A stretch of 25,765 nucleotides of DNA from a virus: positions 1-25,765 of the IMG/VR virus record IMGVR_UViG_3300048784_000057, one strand, 5' to 3'. Below, piece by piece: positions 1-6,999 of the stretch. A program made the position numbers and the translations under genes. Position 1 is the first letter of the stretch, and each line of letters starts with the position of its first letter. The notes under the pieces are model-generated. The model saw nothing but the letters and a program-made list of their open reading frames with translations, had not been told where the DNA came from and made no database searches.

Positions 1-1418
1 TCGCTGGTTCTTGCGGCAATTCGGAGCGAAGTCCTCGCCGTGTCTACCTTCCATTGCAGTTGCTTGTGTTGCTCAGCGGAGAGTTTCCCTTCCTTGTCTA
101 ATTCCTTTTGTGCTTCCGCAGCTTTGTCGAGCGCGGCCTGGAGTTCCGGATTCGCATCAAGAGCCTGCTGGCGTGAAACGGAAATTGTTGGCATCACGAC
201 GCCCATTGCGGCATTCGCCTGTGCCGTCGCTTCCATGTGATTACGCGCCTCCTCGATCTTTTTTTCGGTCCCGCTCGTATCCGTTTGCGCCCGAAGCCCC
301 GCAAGTTTTTCATTTTCCGTAACATCGAAAGCGCCAACTTCGTCCCCTTTAAGTCTTGCTTCGGTAACGCGCTGCTCAACATCAGTTTTGTGTAGGAACT
401 CGCCAACCTGAATATTCTTTTGGGCTAACTCTTGCCGATCCTCGATGCTCCCGCGAACGTCTAAGGCGGCCGTTCCGAGGTGAACCAAACTCCCAAGAAT
501 CGGAATCCCCTCCGCCAAAGATAGCATCTTCTCTTGCGATTTAGTTGTTGCCAAGACCTGCGCCATCGCTCCCGCCGATGGGTCGTATGATTGAATGTCG
601 GCCTGACCGACGTGTTGCAAACTGCGCAAGATCCGCTCGGGATGGGAGGAAGTGTTGATCGATTCAAGCCCCTGCCCAAGCAAGTTCACGGCCTCAAGAA
701 TCGCGAACGCCGCCGTGGCTGAACCGCCTAAGCCGAGCGTTTCAAGACCACGCCGCGACAGAAGATTCTTGCGAGCAAGTCCGCCATGTTCTCCACCTTC
801 AGCGGCTCGCTTTTCATGTGCGACCCGCGTGTTCTGCTCACGAAGCTTTTCCGCTTGGGCCTTATCTAGCGCAGTCCCGGTCGATTCTAATTCTTTGAGC
901 GCATTGAAGAAATCCTTTTTCTTACTCGTATCCTTTTCGGCCCATCGCATCGCCTTATCAAGTTCAAGATCAGCCGGATTGATTGCGAATGCGGTATTCT
1001 TGCCGGGGATGGCCGACATGGACGAGGCTTGGAATGCCGAAGGCTTATTAGTGATTGCCGACGTCCATGGATTCACCGCCGATATATTCCCGTACGCTCC
1101 GGCCCCGGTTGCCGTCGCCCATTGGTTAATCGCAGCTTTCTGCGTTGCTACCATCGCCATTGACGACGCCTTGAATGCCTCCTGAATTTGCGTACTTGCT
1201 GTCTTCGCTTGCGAGACAGCATCGGTCATCAGACTCCCCCAATTCTGTTTGAACGAGGTCGTATCAAGAATTGGCTTAATCGTCAGCGGGGTTTGCGATA
1301 GGACTTGTCCTTCCTGTTTTGTCTGCGCAAGCATGGCGCGGAATTCCCTGTTGTCACCTTTGATGGTGACAACCATTCCGCCGATAGCGCTTGCGCTGTC
1401 TAAACCTGCGTATGGCAT
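1..1418 (-). CDS. tape measure protein, N-terminal part (runs off left edge)
   Basis: An uninterrupted minus-strand frame opens at an ATG at 1418 (MPYAGLDSASAIGGMVVTIK) and has no stop before the window edge, giving about 472 codons of an incomplete gene. It follows the frameshifted tail chaperone by three bases (TAA stop, then CTC, then ATG), which is the usual place for the tape measure gene of a siphovirus. The protein is alanine- and glutamine-rich and largely helical, with long charged stretches from about residue 230 on (for example KKIEEARNHMEATAQANAAM), as expected of a rod that sets tail length and is threaded through the tail tube. No transmembrane cluster or lysozyme/peptidase domain falls in the visible part; those usually lie further on. 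The call rests on position, composition and open length, not on a named domain. Confidence 0.8.
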   Translation of the reverse strand, partial: MPYAGLDSASAIGGMVVTIKGDNREFRAMLAQTKQEGQVLSQTPLTIKPILDTTSFKQNWGSLMTDAVSQAKTASTQIQEAFKASSMAMVATQKAAINQWATATGAGAYGNISAVNPWTSAITNKPSAFQASSMSAIPGKNTAFAINPADLELDKAMRWAEKDTSKKKDFFNALKELESTGTALDKAQAEKLREQNTRVAHEKRAAEGGEHGGLARKNLLSRRGLETLGLGGSATAAFAILEAVNLLGQGLESINTSSHPERILRSLQHVGQADIQSYDPSAGAMAQVLATTKSQEKMLSLAEGIPILGSLVHLGTAALDVRGSIEDRQELAQKNIQVGEFLHKTDVEQRVTEARLKGDEVGAFDVTENEKLAGLRAQTDTSGTEKKIEEARNHMEATAQANAAMGVVMPTISVSRQQALDANPELQAALDKAAEAQKELDKEGKLSAEQHKQLQWKVDTARTSLRIAARTS

Positions 1419-1421
1419 GAG

Positions 1422-2161
1422 TTACCCGCCGTGTAATTTCCATCCCCGCTTTTGCGCCTCGCGACGCAGCCGAGCAACTTCCCGCTTGTGCGCGCGGTCT
1501 TCCGCAATGCCAGCGTTGTCTTCCAGCCCTAGCTTCCAGATCAGCACACGGCAAGCCTCTTCGTAGCGGGCCGCGATATGCCTGAGCGGAATAGTGTACG
1601 GATCGCCAAGCCACGGCAGCATGTTGCCGATCTTGGCGAGGATGAAGCGTTCCTCTTCCTCGTCTAGGGCGCCGGAGTCCCGTACGTCGGCTCCGGCGTC
1701 TGTGCGTTTGGGTCCGTACCCCCGTCGCCGTACGTGGCCGTGGAGGTTGCGGGCGGAGCGGCAGGTTTAGCGACCGTGACTGACACGAACTTGCTAAAAA
1801 GATTCGACGTCAGTTTGAACAATTCGTCATTGTCCAGATCGATCGATTGAACGATCGCATCAACTTCGGCCGGATACTTTTTCTTGAGCGACATCCGGCA
1901 GGCGAATAGCTTGCCTTCGTCGTCCTTCAGCCATTCGGTAAAATCAGGAGGCTCATCCTCGAACCCCTCAAGCGTATTCGTGATCGTCTCGGCATCGGCT
2001 CCGGCGATCTTGAGATTCTCGATCAGCTTCGCCTTCCGCTGCTTGCGGAATTCTCGGGTGAATTCCGCTTTGTCGTAGGTGTTGAGAAATCCGAACTCAC
2101 GATCCACGCCGGCAATCTTTACGGTCGTGGAGGTGGTCGTGACGTCAGTCGTGTCGGGCAT
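1422..2161 (-). CDS. tail assembly chaperone, -1 frameshift (G-T type) product
   Basis: The 1664-2161 frame and a second frame ending at 1422 are joined by a -1 shift. The slippery heptamer C CCA AAC lies at 1712-1706 in the correct phase (CCA is codon 151 of the upstream frame). After slippage the -1 frame is open from 1706 to the TAA at 1424-1422. It encodes an acidic linker (ALDEEEERFILAKIGNMLPW) followed by a basic helical tail ending AQKRGWKLHGG. An ATG at 1622 lies inside this frame, but convincing coding sequence extends upstream of it, so a separate gene starting there is less likely. The total is about 246 aa. In lambda and many siphoviruses the two products (gpG and gpGT) load the tape measure protein with tube subunits; the tape measure gene follows directly here. 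Frameshifting itself is inferred from the sequence. Confidence 0.78.
1664..2161 (-). CDS. tail assembly chaperone, zero-frame (G type) product
   Basis: A 165-aa acidic protein begins MPDTTDVTTTSTTVKIAGVD and lies between the probable tail tube gene and the tape measure gene. GGAG nine bases upstream of the ATG at 2161 supports the start. The body is helical and charged (DKAEFTREFRKQRKAKLIEN), and the C-terminus is a low-complexity Ala/Pro/Thr/Gly tail ending TYGTPAP, which looks like a linker. The frame stops at TAG (1666-1664), 41 bases after a slippery heptamer, so most translation should yield this shorter form. It probably acts as the G-type chaperone that coats the tape measure protein during tail assembly and is absent from the mature virion. 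Sequence alone does not place it in a named family; order and the frameshift site do. Confidence 0.72.
   Translation of the reverse strand: MPDTTDVTTTSTTVKIAGVDREFGFLNTYDKAEFTREFRKQRKAKLIENLKIAGADAETITNTLEGFEDEPPDFTEWLKDDEGKLFACRMSLKKKYPAEVDAIVQSIDLDNDELFKLTSNLFSKFVSVTVAKPAAPPATSTATYGDGGTDPNAQTPEPTYGTPAP
1706..1712 (-). promoter_or_regulatory. -1 ribosomal frameshift site CCCAAAC
   Basis: The minus strand reads GAC CCA AAC GCA in the zero frame, a canonical X_XXY_YYZ heptamer (C_CCA_AAC). Tandem slippage re-pairs as CCC AAA and continues CGC ACA GAC GCC with no stop until 1422. The zero-frame stop lies 41 bases downstream. The GC-rich stretch just after the heptamer (CAGACGCCGGAGCCGACG) could form a stimulatory structure, but I could not define one with confidence. 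Confidence 0.75.
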
Positions 2162-2221
2162 GAACGGGGACTCCAGTTAGAGAAATATAAAGGGTAATAT
2201 ACCGACCATGAGGTTACGGCT

Positions 2222-2638
2222 CTAACTTGTTGCCCACACCGGAGTGATATCGGTGCTGGGTTTGAGAGCCAGACTCGTTTTAGCGCCGGCCACGAGCCGG
2301 GAGTGATCCATGCTCAAATCATCAACGATATAGCTGCCGGTCAATGTGCATCCGGTGTCGATCGTGAACGTGGCCGCGCCGCCGAGTGCTCCGGCGGTCC
2401 CGTTCATTGACCCGAAGCCAGGGTTCGACGCCGTGACACCTTTGTAGGGGAATCCGGTAATCGTCACGTCTTGCCGCGTCGACCCGGTGCCGAGAAAGAT
2501 GTTGTAGGCGGTGCCCTGATAGGCCGTGATGTCTTCGCTTGCCTGGCTTTCGTGAATTCGCATGGACTGCGAATCCAAGGCGAATCCAGAGGGGAGCACA
2601 ACGGCTCCGTCAATTACGATAATATGCGTTTTCGCCAT
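2222..2638 (-). CDS. probable major tail tube protein
   Basis: A 138-aa protein (MAKTHIIVIDGAVVLPSGFA) with many beta-prone Gly/Thr/Ser segments and a C-terminus ASTxLALKPSTDITPVW-like in style. Size and position, directly before the tail chaperone and tape measure genes, fit the tube subunit that polymerises into the siphovirus tail. Its ATG at 2638 lies nine bases after a GGG that forms the 3' arm of a CCC-GAAA-GGG hairpin also found at the capsid gene, as expected for a very highly expressed product. The first 25 bases overlap the end of the upstream gene. No diagnostic motif is visible, so the assignment is by synteny. Confidence 0.62.
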   Translation of the reverse strand: MAKTHIIVIDGAVVLPSGFALDSQSMRIHESQASEDITAYQGTAYNIFLGTGSTRQDVTITGFPYKGVTASNPGFGSMNGTAGALGGAATFTIDTGCTLTGSYIVDDLSMDHSRLVAGAKTSLALKPSTDITPVWATS

Positions 2639-2976
2639 AGCGATTTACCCTTTCGGGTTTGGGGATTAAGAGACTCAAGATCAATTGGAGGCTGTAGATA
2701 GTCCGAGTGCGGGCGTAGTCCAGCCTCGATTTCAAGCTTCATTCGGTTGGTGCCGTAGAGATACCATTGCGAGGGGACCGGCCGCACCATCCGTTCTTCG
2801 TCGGACTGGTAAGCCTTCAGCGGCGTTATTCCCGTGAAGTGCTTGCGGACATAGGCGAAAGCATCGGCTTCGCAAGTGAACTTCGCCACGGGAAACCACA
2901 GGCATTGCGGCTTGCCCGACGGCGCAATCATCTCGTTGCCGTTTTTGTCGCCGATCTGTACGTACCATGCTGACAT
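2614..2976 (-). CDS. small protein of unknown function in tail module
   Basis: A 120-aa protein starting MSAWYVQIGDKNGNEMIAPS. I chose the ATG at 2976 because it shares one base with the stop of the upstream gene (TGATG) and has a GGA-type purine run just before it; an upstream in-frame start at 3045 would lie deep inside that gene. The protein mixes aromatic residues with a basic C-terminus (NPQTRKGKSLWRKRILS) and ends inside the tail tube gene's start region (25-base overlap), so the two are probably translationally coupled. No known family or motif is recognised. Its position between a glycosyltransferase-like gene and the tail tube is compatible with either a virion accessory protein or a partner of the sugar enzyme. 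Confidence 0.65.
   Translation of the reverse strand: MSAWYVQIGDKNGNEMIAPSGKPQCLWFPVAKFTCEADAFAYVRKHFTGITPLKAYQSDEERMVRPVPSQWYLYGTNRMKLEIEAGLRPHSDYLQPPIDLESLNPQTRKGKSLWRKRILS
2647..2658 (-). promoter_or_regulatory. GNRA-loop hairpin over the tail tube ribosome binding site
   Basis: The minus strand reads ACCC-GAAA-GGGT, a 4-bp stem with a GAAA tetraloop; its 3' arm GGG is the only Shine-Dalgarno-like sequence before the ATG at 2638 (spacing nine). The same CCCGAAAGGG core lies before the major capsid gene. It may tune translation or protect an mRNA end; function is inferred. Confidence 0.5.
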
Positions 2977-3749
2977 CAAATGTCCTCCGGAAATTCGGAC
3001 GGAGCGGGATCTTTCTCGATGCGGATCATACAGCCGGAGTCCCACACCGCCGACGGCTTGCCGTTCATTTCATAATCAGCCATCGATTGATAGATCGGCT
3101 GAAGATGCCGGCCTGGCCACGTACGCATCCATTCCATGTGGGCAACGGCGACGTCCTGAGCGCAAAATAGCGTGAACCCAGCAGCCTCCCACTTGCGCCA
3201 AAAGTTCACGTCCTCGTCAACATGCCCGTCGCCCCATTCGCCATTTTTATCGGGAATCGGGATGAACCACGGCTTGGGCAACCTCGCCAGCGATGACGCG
3301 CGGATAATGGTCAGACCGAAGTTTCCGCCGGCGACGCGCACAAGCTGATCGGCGAACATCGTGCCGGAAAGCGTTGGCGACATTTCACCGTTCGCACCTC
3401 GGGCGCTGATTAGCGTCTCCCGGCTGTTGCGGCGCATTTGCAAGGCGCAGATCGCATCGGCGTCGGGACGCGCTTTGAGCATGGCGTAGAGTTTGAGAAT
3501 ATCCTCAACTTCGTGCGGCGTGTCGTAATCGATCGTCAGGATTGCCGACGCGCCCTCATCGATCGCCTGCTGACAAGCGCGGGTCAGGGCCTGTCCCCAG
3601 AATACCCCGCCGCGCGGGATGACGCGAATGCCGAGCTTGCCGACGGCCTTGACGGTATCGAGCAGGACTTCCGTGGGAGCCAGCCGGGGAATGCTGTAGA
3701 CGGCGATCAACTCGCGACGAAGTTCGGCTATTTCAACTTGGATTTGCAT
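2976..3749 (-). CDS. GT-A-like glycosyltransferase, paralogue of the gene at 10919-11629
   Basis: A 257-aa protein with a GT-A-like nucleotide-sugar binding signature, LTIDYDT (DYD at residues 74-76), which would hold the metal and sugar nucleotide. Conserved blocks shared with the 10919-11629 protein are YSIPRL near residue 18, the DYD block, QMRR near 105, LPKPWF and IPDKNGEW near 160-175, a DGHxDxDxxFWxKW block, and a final VAxxH segment. It probably transfers a sugar to an unknown acceptor. It lies among tail genes, downstream of the tail-terminator-like gene, and overlaps the next gene by one base. The start is the only good ATG, with a weak Shine-Dalgarno. The glycosyltransferase call is from fold motifs; donor and acceptor are unknown. 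Confidence 0.7.
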   Translation of the reverse strand: MQIQVEIAELRRELIAVYSIPRLAPTEVLLDTVKAVGKLGIRVIPRGGVFWGQALTRACQQAIDEGASAILTIDYDTPHEVEDILKLYAMLKARPDADAICALQMRRNSRETLISARGANGEMSPTLSGTMFADQLVRVAGGNFGLTIIRASSLARLPKPWFIPIPDKNGEWGDGHVDEDVNFWRKWEAAGFTLFCAQDVAVAHMEWMRTWPGRHLQPIYQSMADYEMNGKPSAVWDSGCMIRIEKDPAPSEFPEDI

Positions 3750-3753
3750 TGGC

Positions 3754-3759
3754 TATGAT
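3754..3759 (+). promoter_or_regulatory. possible -10 element (TATGAT) for the plus-strand small gene
   Basis: TATGAT matches the sigma-70 -10 consensus at five of six bases and lies 28 bases before the GGAG of the only plausible plus-strand gene. The matching -35 region (TTTCAA or TTCAAC at 3731-3737) is weak, so this is tentative. Confidence 0.25.
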
Positions 3760-3787
3760 TTTACGTGTCACTTTTTTGGAGACGACA

Positions 3788-3922
3788 ATGGACGACACTG
3801 GAATGTTCGCGGCGGTCTGTGGTCTGATTTCAATTCTCGTTGTTTGCGCGATCGCCTACGGCGTGATTCGCCTTGCCGTCTCCCACGGCACTAAAGCGGG
3901 TCCACCGCGATTTCGTAGGTGA
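3788..3922 (+). CDS. small single-pass membrane protein on the opposite strand
   Basis: A 44-codon plus-strand frame, MDDTGMFAAVCGLISILVVC..., fills most of the 141-base gap between two minus-strand genes. It begins with two Asp residues, then one strongly hydrophobic segment of about 22 residues (GMFAAVCGLISILVVCAIAY), then a basic tail ending KAGPPRFRR, matching an N-out/C-in single-pass protein. GGAG lies nine bases upstream of the ATG at 3788. The end overlaps the 3' end of the tail-terminator-like gene convergently by 32 bases. It is the only believable plus-strand gene in the window. Its size and shape would suit a small lysis, superinfection-exclusion or membrane-signalling protein, but nothing proves a role, and it could be a chance frame. 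Confidence 0.42.
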   Translation: MDDTGMFAAVCGLISILVVCAIAYGVIRLAVSHGTKAGPPRFRR

Positions 3923-4343
3923 TTGTTGCGCCCCACACATCCACGCCAGACTTATTCTTGCTGTCCCAATACGGGATCGGTTCGCTCGTTCTCAGTAAAT
4001 TACTGATCGTCCCGCTCGAAAGCGTCAGTACCGCAATGTCCATTTGCGCCTGCACTGTCTGGCAAGCCGTGAGTGCCGCGTTCTTGCCCGTCGCGTAGGC
4101 TATAAACCGGATCGTGTTGTTTGATGGCGCGTAGTTGTTCGTGCTCGGGTACAGGGCTTCGGCGACGGAAGAATCCACGCTGTATACACACCCAGGCAGC
4201 GGCGCGTTCTCCGGCAGCAGGTCTTGCCAGAGGTTCACGACGCATGCCGCGCCGCCGCCGGCATTGTTGAACGGCGGGAATGCTGCGATCAGCGGTGCGT
4301 TGCCGGCAAAGTAGGCTTCGATGGCTTGAATAAGAGCTATCAT
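3891..4343 (-). CDS. tail terminator-like (neck/tail completion) protein
   Basis: A 150-aa protein starting MIALIQAIEAYFAGNAPLIA and ending GATITYEIAVDPL. The layout (N-terminal helix, then a mixed sheet, then a final strand with ITYEI) and the position directly after the HK97 gp10-like gene and before the tail genes fit the lambda gpU/gp37-like tail terminator family, which caps the tail tube and joins it to the head. Its ATG overlaps the stop of the gp10-like gene by four bases (ATGA), indicating translational coupling. The call is from synteny and general shape; no strict motif exists for this family. Confidence 0.58.
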   Translation of the reverse strand: MIALIQAIEAYFAGNAPLIAAFPPFNNAGGGAACVVNLWQDLLPENAPLPGCVYSVDSSVAEALYPSTNNYAPSNNTIRFIAYATGKNAALTACQTVQAQMDIAVLTLSSGTISNLLRTSEPIPYWDSKNKSGVDVWGATITYEIAVDPL

Positions 4344-4768
4344 GATGTCTTGCCGGTCGCCATGATCTGGCTAAGTTTCGGCCCCTCTTCCTTCAGCGTT
4401 CGCAGCAACCACGGACGCGGAGCCATTCGTCGCGTTCCGAATTCGAGCCACCGGCCGTACTTGAGCGCCGTGCCAACGCGAGCCGTTAGATTCTGTCGAT
4501 CAACGTCGTATGCAATCGATGATCGCAATGCCCCGGTTTGCCGGGCCGGAAAGTCTCCCGGTTTCGACGGGGCGCTATTGAGCGGACCCCACGCGGTCTT
4601 TTGCTTCCCTTTGTTCTTGCCTCGCGAAATCGTCACCAGCTTCTTTGTTCGGCCGGCCTTGCTCAAGTTCTCCCGGCAGCGATTGACGAGATGGATCGCG
4701 CACGCCTCAAGGCGCATGGCGGCTATTTCGTTAGCCTTCGCAAGAATCTTTTGTTCGTCCAGTTCCAT
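4340..4768 (-). CDS. HK97 gp10-like head-tail / tail completion protein
   Basis: A 142-aa protein with the hallmark of the HK97 gp10 family near its C-terminus: a tyrosine followed by WLEFGTRRMAPRPWLLRTLK, matching the family pattern Y..(W/Y)lEfGT..m.prPfl. The N-terminal half is helical and basic (VNRCRENLSKAGRTKKLVTI), and RQTGALRSSIAY in the middle is also typical (tGxLrxSi). Such proteins act at the neck between head and tail. Its start at 4768 coincides with the last base of the stop of the 4768-5682 gene, and it overlaps the next gene by four bases, so it belongs to one connector operon. Confidence 0.82.
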   Translation of the reverse strand: MELDEQKILAKANEIAAMRLEACAIHLVNRCRENLSKAGRTKKLVTISRGKNKGKQKTAWGPLNSAPSKPGDFPARQTGALRSSIAYDVDRQNLTARVGTALKYGRWLEFGTRRMAPRPWLLRTLKEEGPKLSQIMATGKTS

Positions 4769-5682
4769 CAGGAAAACGAAATCCGCTGCATGTTAAACCG
4801 GCCCGTTGTTGTAATCGTCAGTTGGTTCGGAACCGCCGGGGCAAGCCCAATCGCGCCGCCGCCGTACTGGTTCATCGTGCCGATAGTCGTACTTGACGGA
4901 TTTCCGGCAAAATTCGCCACGCCGCTGCTGTACAGATTCAGCGTGGTGACGTCAGTCGATCCAGTCCGGTTGTTGAGATTTGTTTGGCCGCCGGCATTCA
5001 CGGTTGTGATCGCACCTGTGCCGTTGACGTTTACTGTCGCGCCACTGGAGCTTGTCAGCGTCGTCCCGGCGCTATTGATATTGAGCGTGCCTTGGCCGCT
5101 AACCGCCGACGCGCAGGTTGCCGTCGTCCAGGTGACGCCGCCGCCGAGCGTGCAGGTGCCTCCGGTGACGTTTACGTTGGTGACCGTTGATGTTTCCGAC
5201 GGGGCATTCGTAGCCAACCCGAAAATTCCCAACGATTGGTTGATGGTCGTGATGGCTGAGCCGATGATCCGCGTCGGCTGGAAGCCGGCATCCGTCGGCT
5301 GGCTCCCGGTGTTGTAGATCGTGACGACCGACGCGTTTGAGCCGAGGTCGATCTTGATGCGCCCGGACCCGGTCGGCTGTGAGCCGCTGAGGACCGGCAC
5401 GCCGAGAAATACCTTGCTTGCCCCAATCTGCCAATACCCGCCGGGCGCGGCATTCGTGCCGATCGTCGCTGCGAAACCCTGCGAAACGTAGAGTGCGGCA
5501 AGCACGATGGAATGCTGATCGGCCGCGTTGATGGCAGCCAGAGTCAATCCGGCGATGGGAACGACGTACACGGTATCGCCAGTCGCTGGGAGCGTCCCGG
5601 TAGTTCCGTCTTCTTTGGTCCAGTTCGCAGAATTTGTCGGATCGGTCGACGAGATGGACGACCAGTAATACGTATCAGGCAT
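4768..5682 (-). CDS. repetitive beta-rich protein inserted among connector genes
   Basis: A 304-aa protein (MPDTYYWSSISSTDPTNSAN) dominated by Gly, Thr, Ser, Asn and Val. The N-terminus resembles the short SxDPTNxANW(T/S) motif often seen at the start of planar or beta-solenoid surface proteins. The rest has repeating short strands such as TSTVTNVNVTGGTCTLGGG and GATVNVNGTGAITTVNAGGQ with roughly 10-20-residue periodicity, which suggests a beta-helix or stacked beta-sheet. AGGAACC precedes the ATG. Head-closure and gp10-like genes flank it, so it is probably a virion-associated decoration, collar or whisker-like adhesin rather than a core connector. I do not recognise a specific family; cellular adhesins with similar composition are an alternative source. 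Confidence 0.7.
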   Translation of the reverse strand: MPDTYYWSSISSTDPTNSANWTKEDGTTGTLPATGDTVYVVPIAGLTLAAINAADQHSIVLAALYVSQGFAATIGTNAAPGGYWQIGASKVFLGVPVLSGSQPTGSGRIKIDLGSNASVVTIYNTGSQPTDAGFQPTRIIGSAITTINQSLGIFGLATNAPSETSTVTNVNVTGGTCTLGGGVTWTTATCASAVSGQGTLNINSAGTTLTSSSGATVNVNGTGAITTVNAGGQTNLNNRTGSTDVTTLNLYSSGVANFAGNPSSTTIGTMNQYGGGAIGLAPAVPNQLTITTTGRFNMQRISFS

Positions 5683-5691
5683 GGATGGTTC

Positions 5692-6081
5692 CTATGTTGG
5701 CGACTGCCACAAAGAGCAGTCGCACCGAAACGACGGCTGTTGACTCAAGAGAAGCGGGGCGGGATCGAAGCCCTCAACCTTGTAAATCAGGCCCGTGGTT
5801 CCGTCTGTTGAAGAGGCGACAATGATCCGATGGTTCGTGGTTATGCCGCCGCTGATCTGCGCGCCGATGTTCGTGGCGAAAAGGACGGAGAACGACACGT
5901 CGATTTGCCGCTGTGCGTATTGAGTTGCCAGCTTGGCCGACACGGGGCGAATCAATGCCGGCTGTTTCGCGAGCACGGTCGTCCAGCTTGGGACGTTGCC
6001 GCCGCTGGCATCCTTTGTCGTGACGCCGACTTGGATGTTGACGATCGCGCCGGAGAGTAAAACTAGGTCGGAAAGTGACAT
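5692..6081 (-). CDS. head closure (stopper) / head-tail joining protein
   Basis: A 129-aa, strand-rich protein. It starts immediately after the adaptor gene (TAA then ATG, no gap). The pattern of a small beta-barrel with a central ATQYAQRQIDVSFSVLF segment, a GGITTNHRIIVAS turn and a C-terminal YKVEGFDPAPLLLSQQP strand is that of the SPP1 gp16/HK97 head-tail joining family (the recurrent phrase being 'y.V.gv..p' after a 'gdri.y.g..Y.I' hairpin). Such proteins plug the portal-adaptor channel until the tail docks. Order (adaptor, stopper, gp10-like, terminator) supports the call. Confidence 0.7.
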   Translation of the reverse strand: MSLSDLVLLSGAIVNIQVGVTTKDASGGNVPSWTTVLAKQPALIRPVSAKLATQYAQRQIDVSFSVLFATNIGAQISGGITTNHRIIVASSTDGTTGLIYKVEGFDPAPLLLSQQPSFRCDCSLWQSPT

Positions 6082-6999
6082 TTAGGACCAGTTGCAATAC
6101 CTTGCCGCCGAATCGACGTACCCCGCCAGAATCTCCCTCGCTGCCGGCGGGATAGCCTTGGATTCGTTATTGTTGGTGTACGAATAATCCAGTGCCGATT
6201 CCGATTTGAGGAACGGGTTGATCCTCCCCGCGCCCCACAGAGAGACGGCCACAAGCAAGCAGGCCCGCTGAACGTCGTCCGGGATCGGGTTGAAGCCGCC
6301 GACATAATCAACCCGGATATTCGGGTTCCCGTCTTGCGAGGGCGGAAGCGATCCGTAGATGACCGACTTCTCTTTGTCGAACCGCCACAAGGTCGAACCC
6401 GTCCACGCGCCGGGCTGGCCCCATGAGTAATAGCCGTAACCGCCGAACACGGATGATTCTAGATACATTTCCAAGCCCGCGCCGCCGTTGTTCTGGTCTG
6501 CGGTCATCGCGCCTTGAATGATCTTGAAATCGGCTGATGGATAGAGGGCATAGCCTTGGACGGGTGTTGCCGTCCAGCCGAGATTGAGGGCGTTGATCGC
6601 ATTAGCCACCGCCTGAACGGTCGGGTAGAGGGCGTAAGTGATGCTGGCGTTCGTCGCTTGCACGCCACTGGCCACCGTGAAGAGGACGATGCCCGTTGCG
6701 GTTGTCGCCACCGTCGCGCGTTGGTACGCCGTGTTGTTATTGCTGATCTGCAAAACGACGGTCGGATTCGTCGCCAGCCGCGTGATCTGTTGTATCGGCG
6801 GATCTGGCAGCATGAGGATGTCATACGGCGTCTGTGGCCCGGCGATGTACCGCGTGTATGCCTGTTGCGTAAAGTTACGCCGGCAGTATTTGCGGATGAG
6901 CGCAGAGGAAGCTTCCAAGAGCGAATCGAGTTCCTGTGAAGAGACGGAGGCCAGGAACTGATTGCCTTGGCAGTAGGCTTGGTCTGTGAGTGGGGTCAT
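6082..6999 (-). CDS. head-tail adaptor (gp6-like) with a central insertion
   Basis: A 305-aa protein. The N-terminal helices contain LLEASSALIRKYCRRNFTQQ (residues about 27-46), the classic gp6/gp15 adaptor signature (xxAs..Ie.yc.R.F). The C-terminal part has YVGGFNPIPDDVQRACLLVA (about 234-253), the second conserved adaptor block, followed by helices and a tail. Between them lies an extra Thr/Ala/Tyr-rich stretch (about residues 85-225) that makes the protein roughly twice the usual 100-190 aa. It would form the ring under the portal. The ATG overlaps the stop of the preceding 38-aa gene (ATGA). The stop is followed at once by the stopper start codon. Confidence 0.82.
   Translation of the reverse strand: MTPLTDQAYCQGNQFLASVSSQELDSLLEASSALIRKYCRRNFTQQAYTRYIAGPQTPYDILMLPDPPIQQITRLATNPTVVLQISNNNTAYQRATVATTATGIVLFTVASGVQATNASITYALYPTVQAVANAINALNLGWTATPVQGYALYPSADFKIIQGAMTADQNNGGAGLEMYLESSVFGGYGYYSWGQPGAWTGSTLWRFDKEKSVIYGSLPPSQDGNPNIRVDYVGGFNPIPDDVQRACLLVAVSLWGAGRINPFLKSESALDYSYTNNNESKAIPPAAREILAGYVDSAARYCNWS

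Noticed and set aside
264-272. Run of seven A (minus strand) reading GAA AAA AAG in the tape measure gene, a possible slippery site
   Set aside because: Both alternative frames appear short, and truncation of a tape measure protein would make no sense; likely chance Lys codons.
2162-2221. Possible terminator GGTA-TAT-TACC after the tail tube gene
   Set aside because: The four-base AT-containing stem is too weak and no T-run follows directly.
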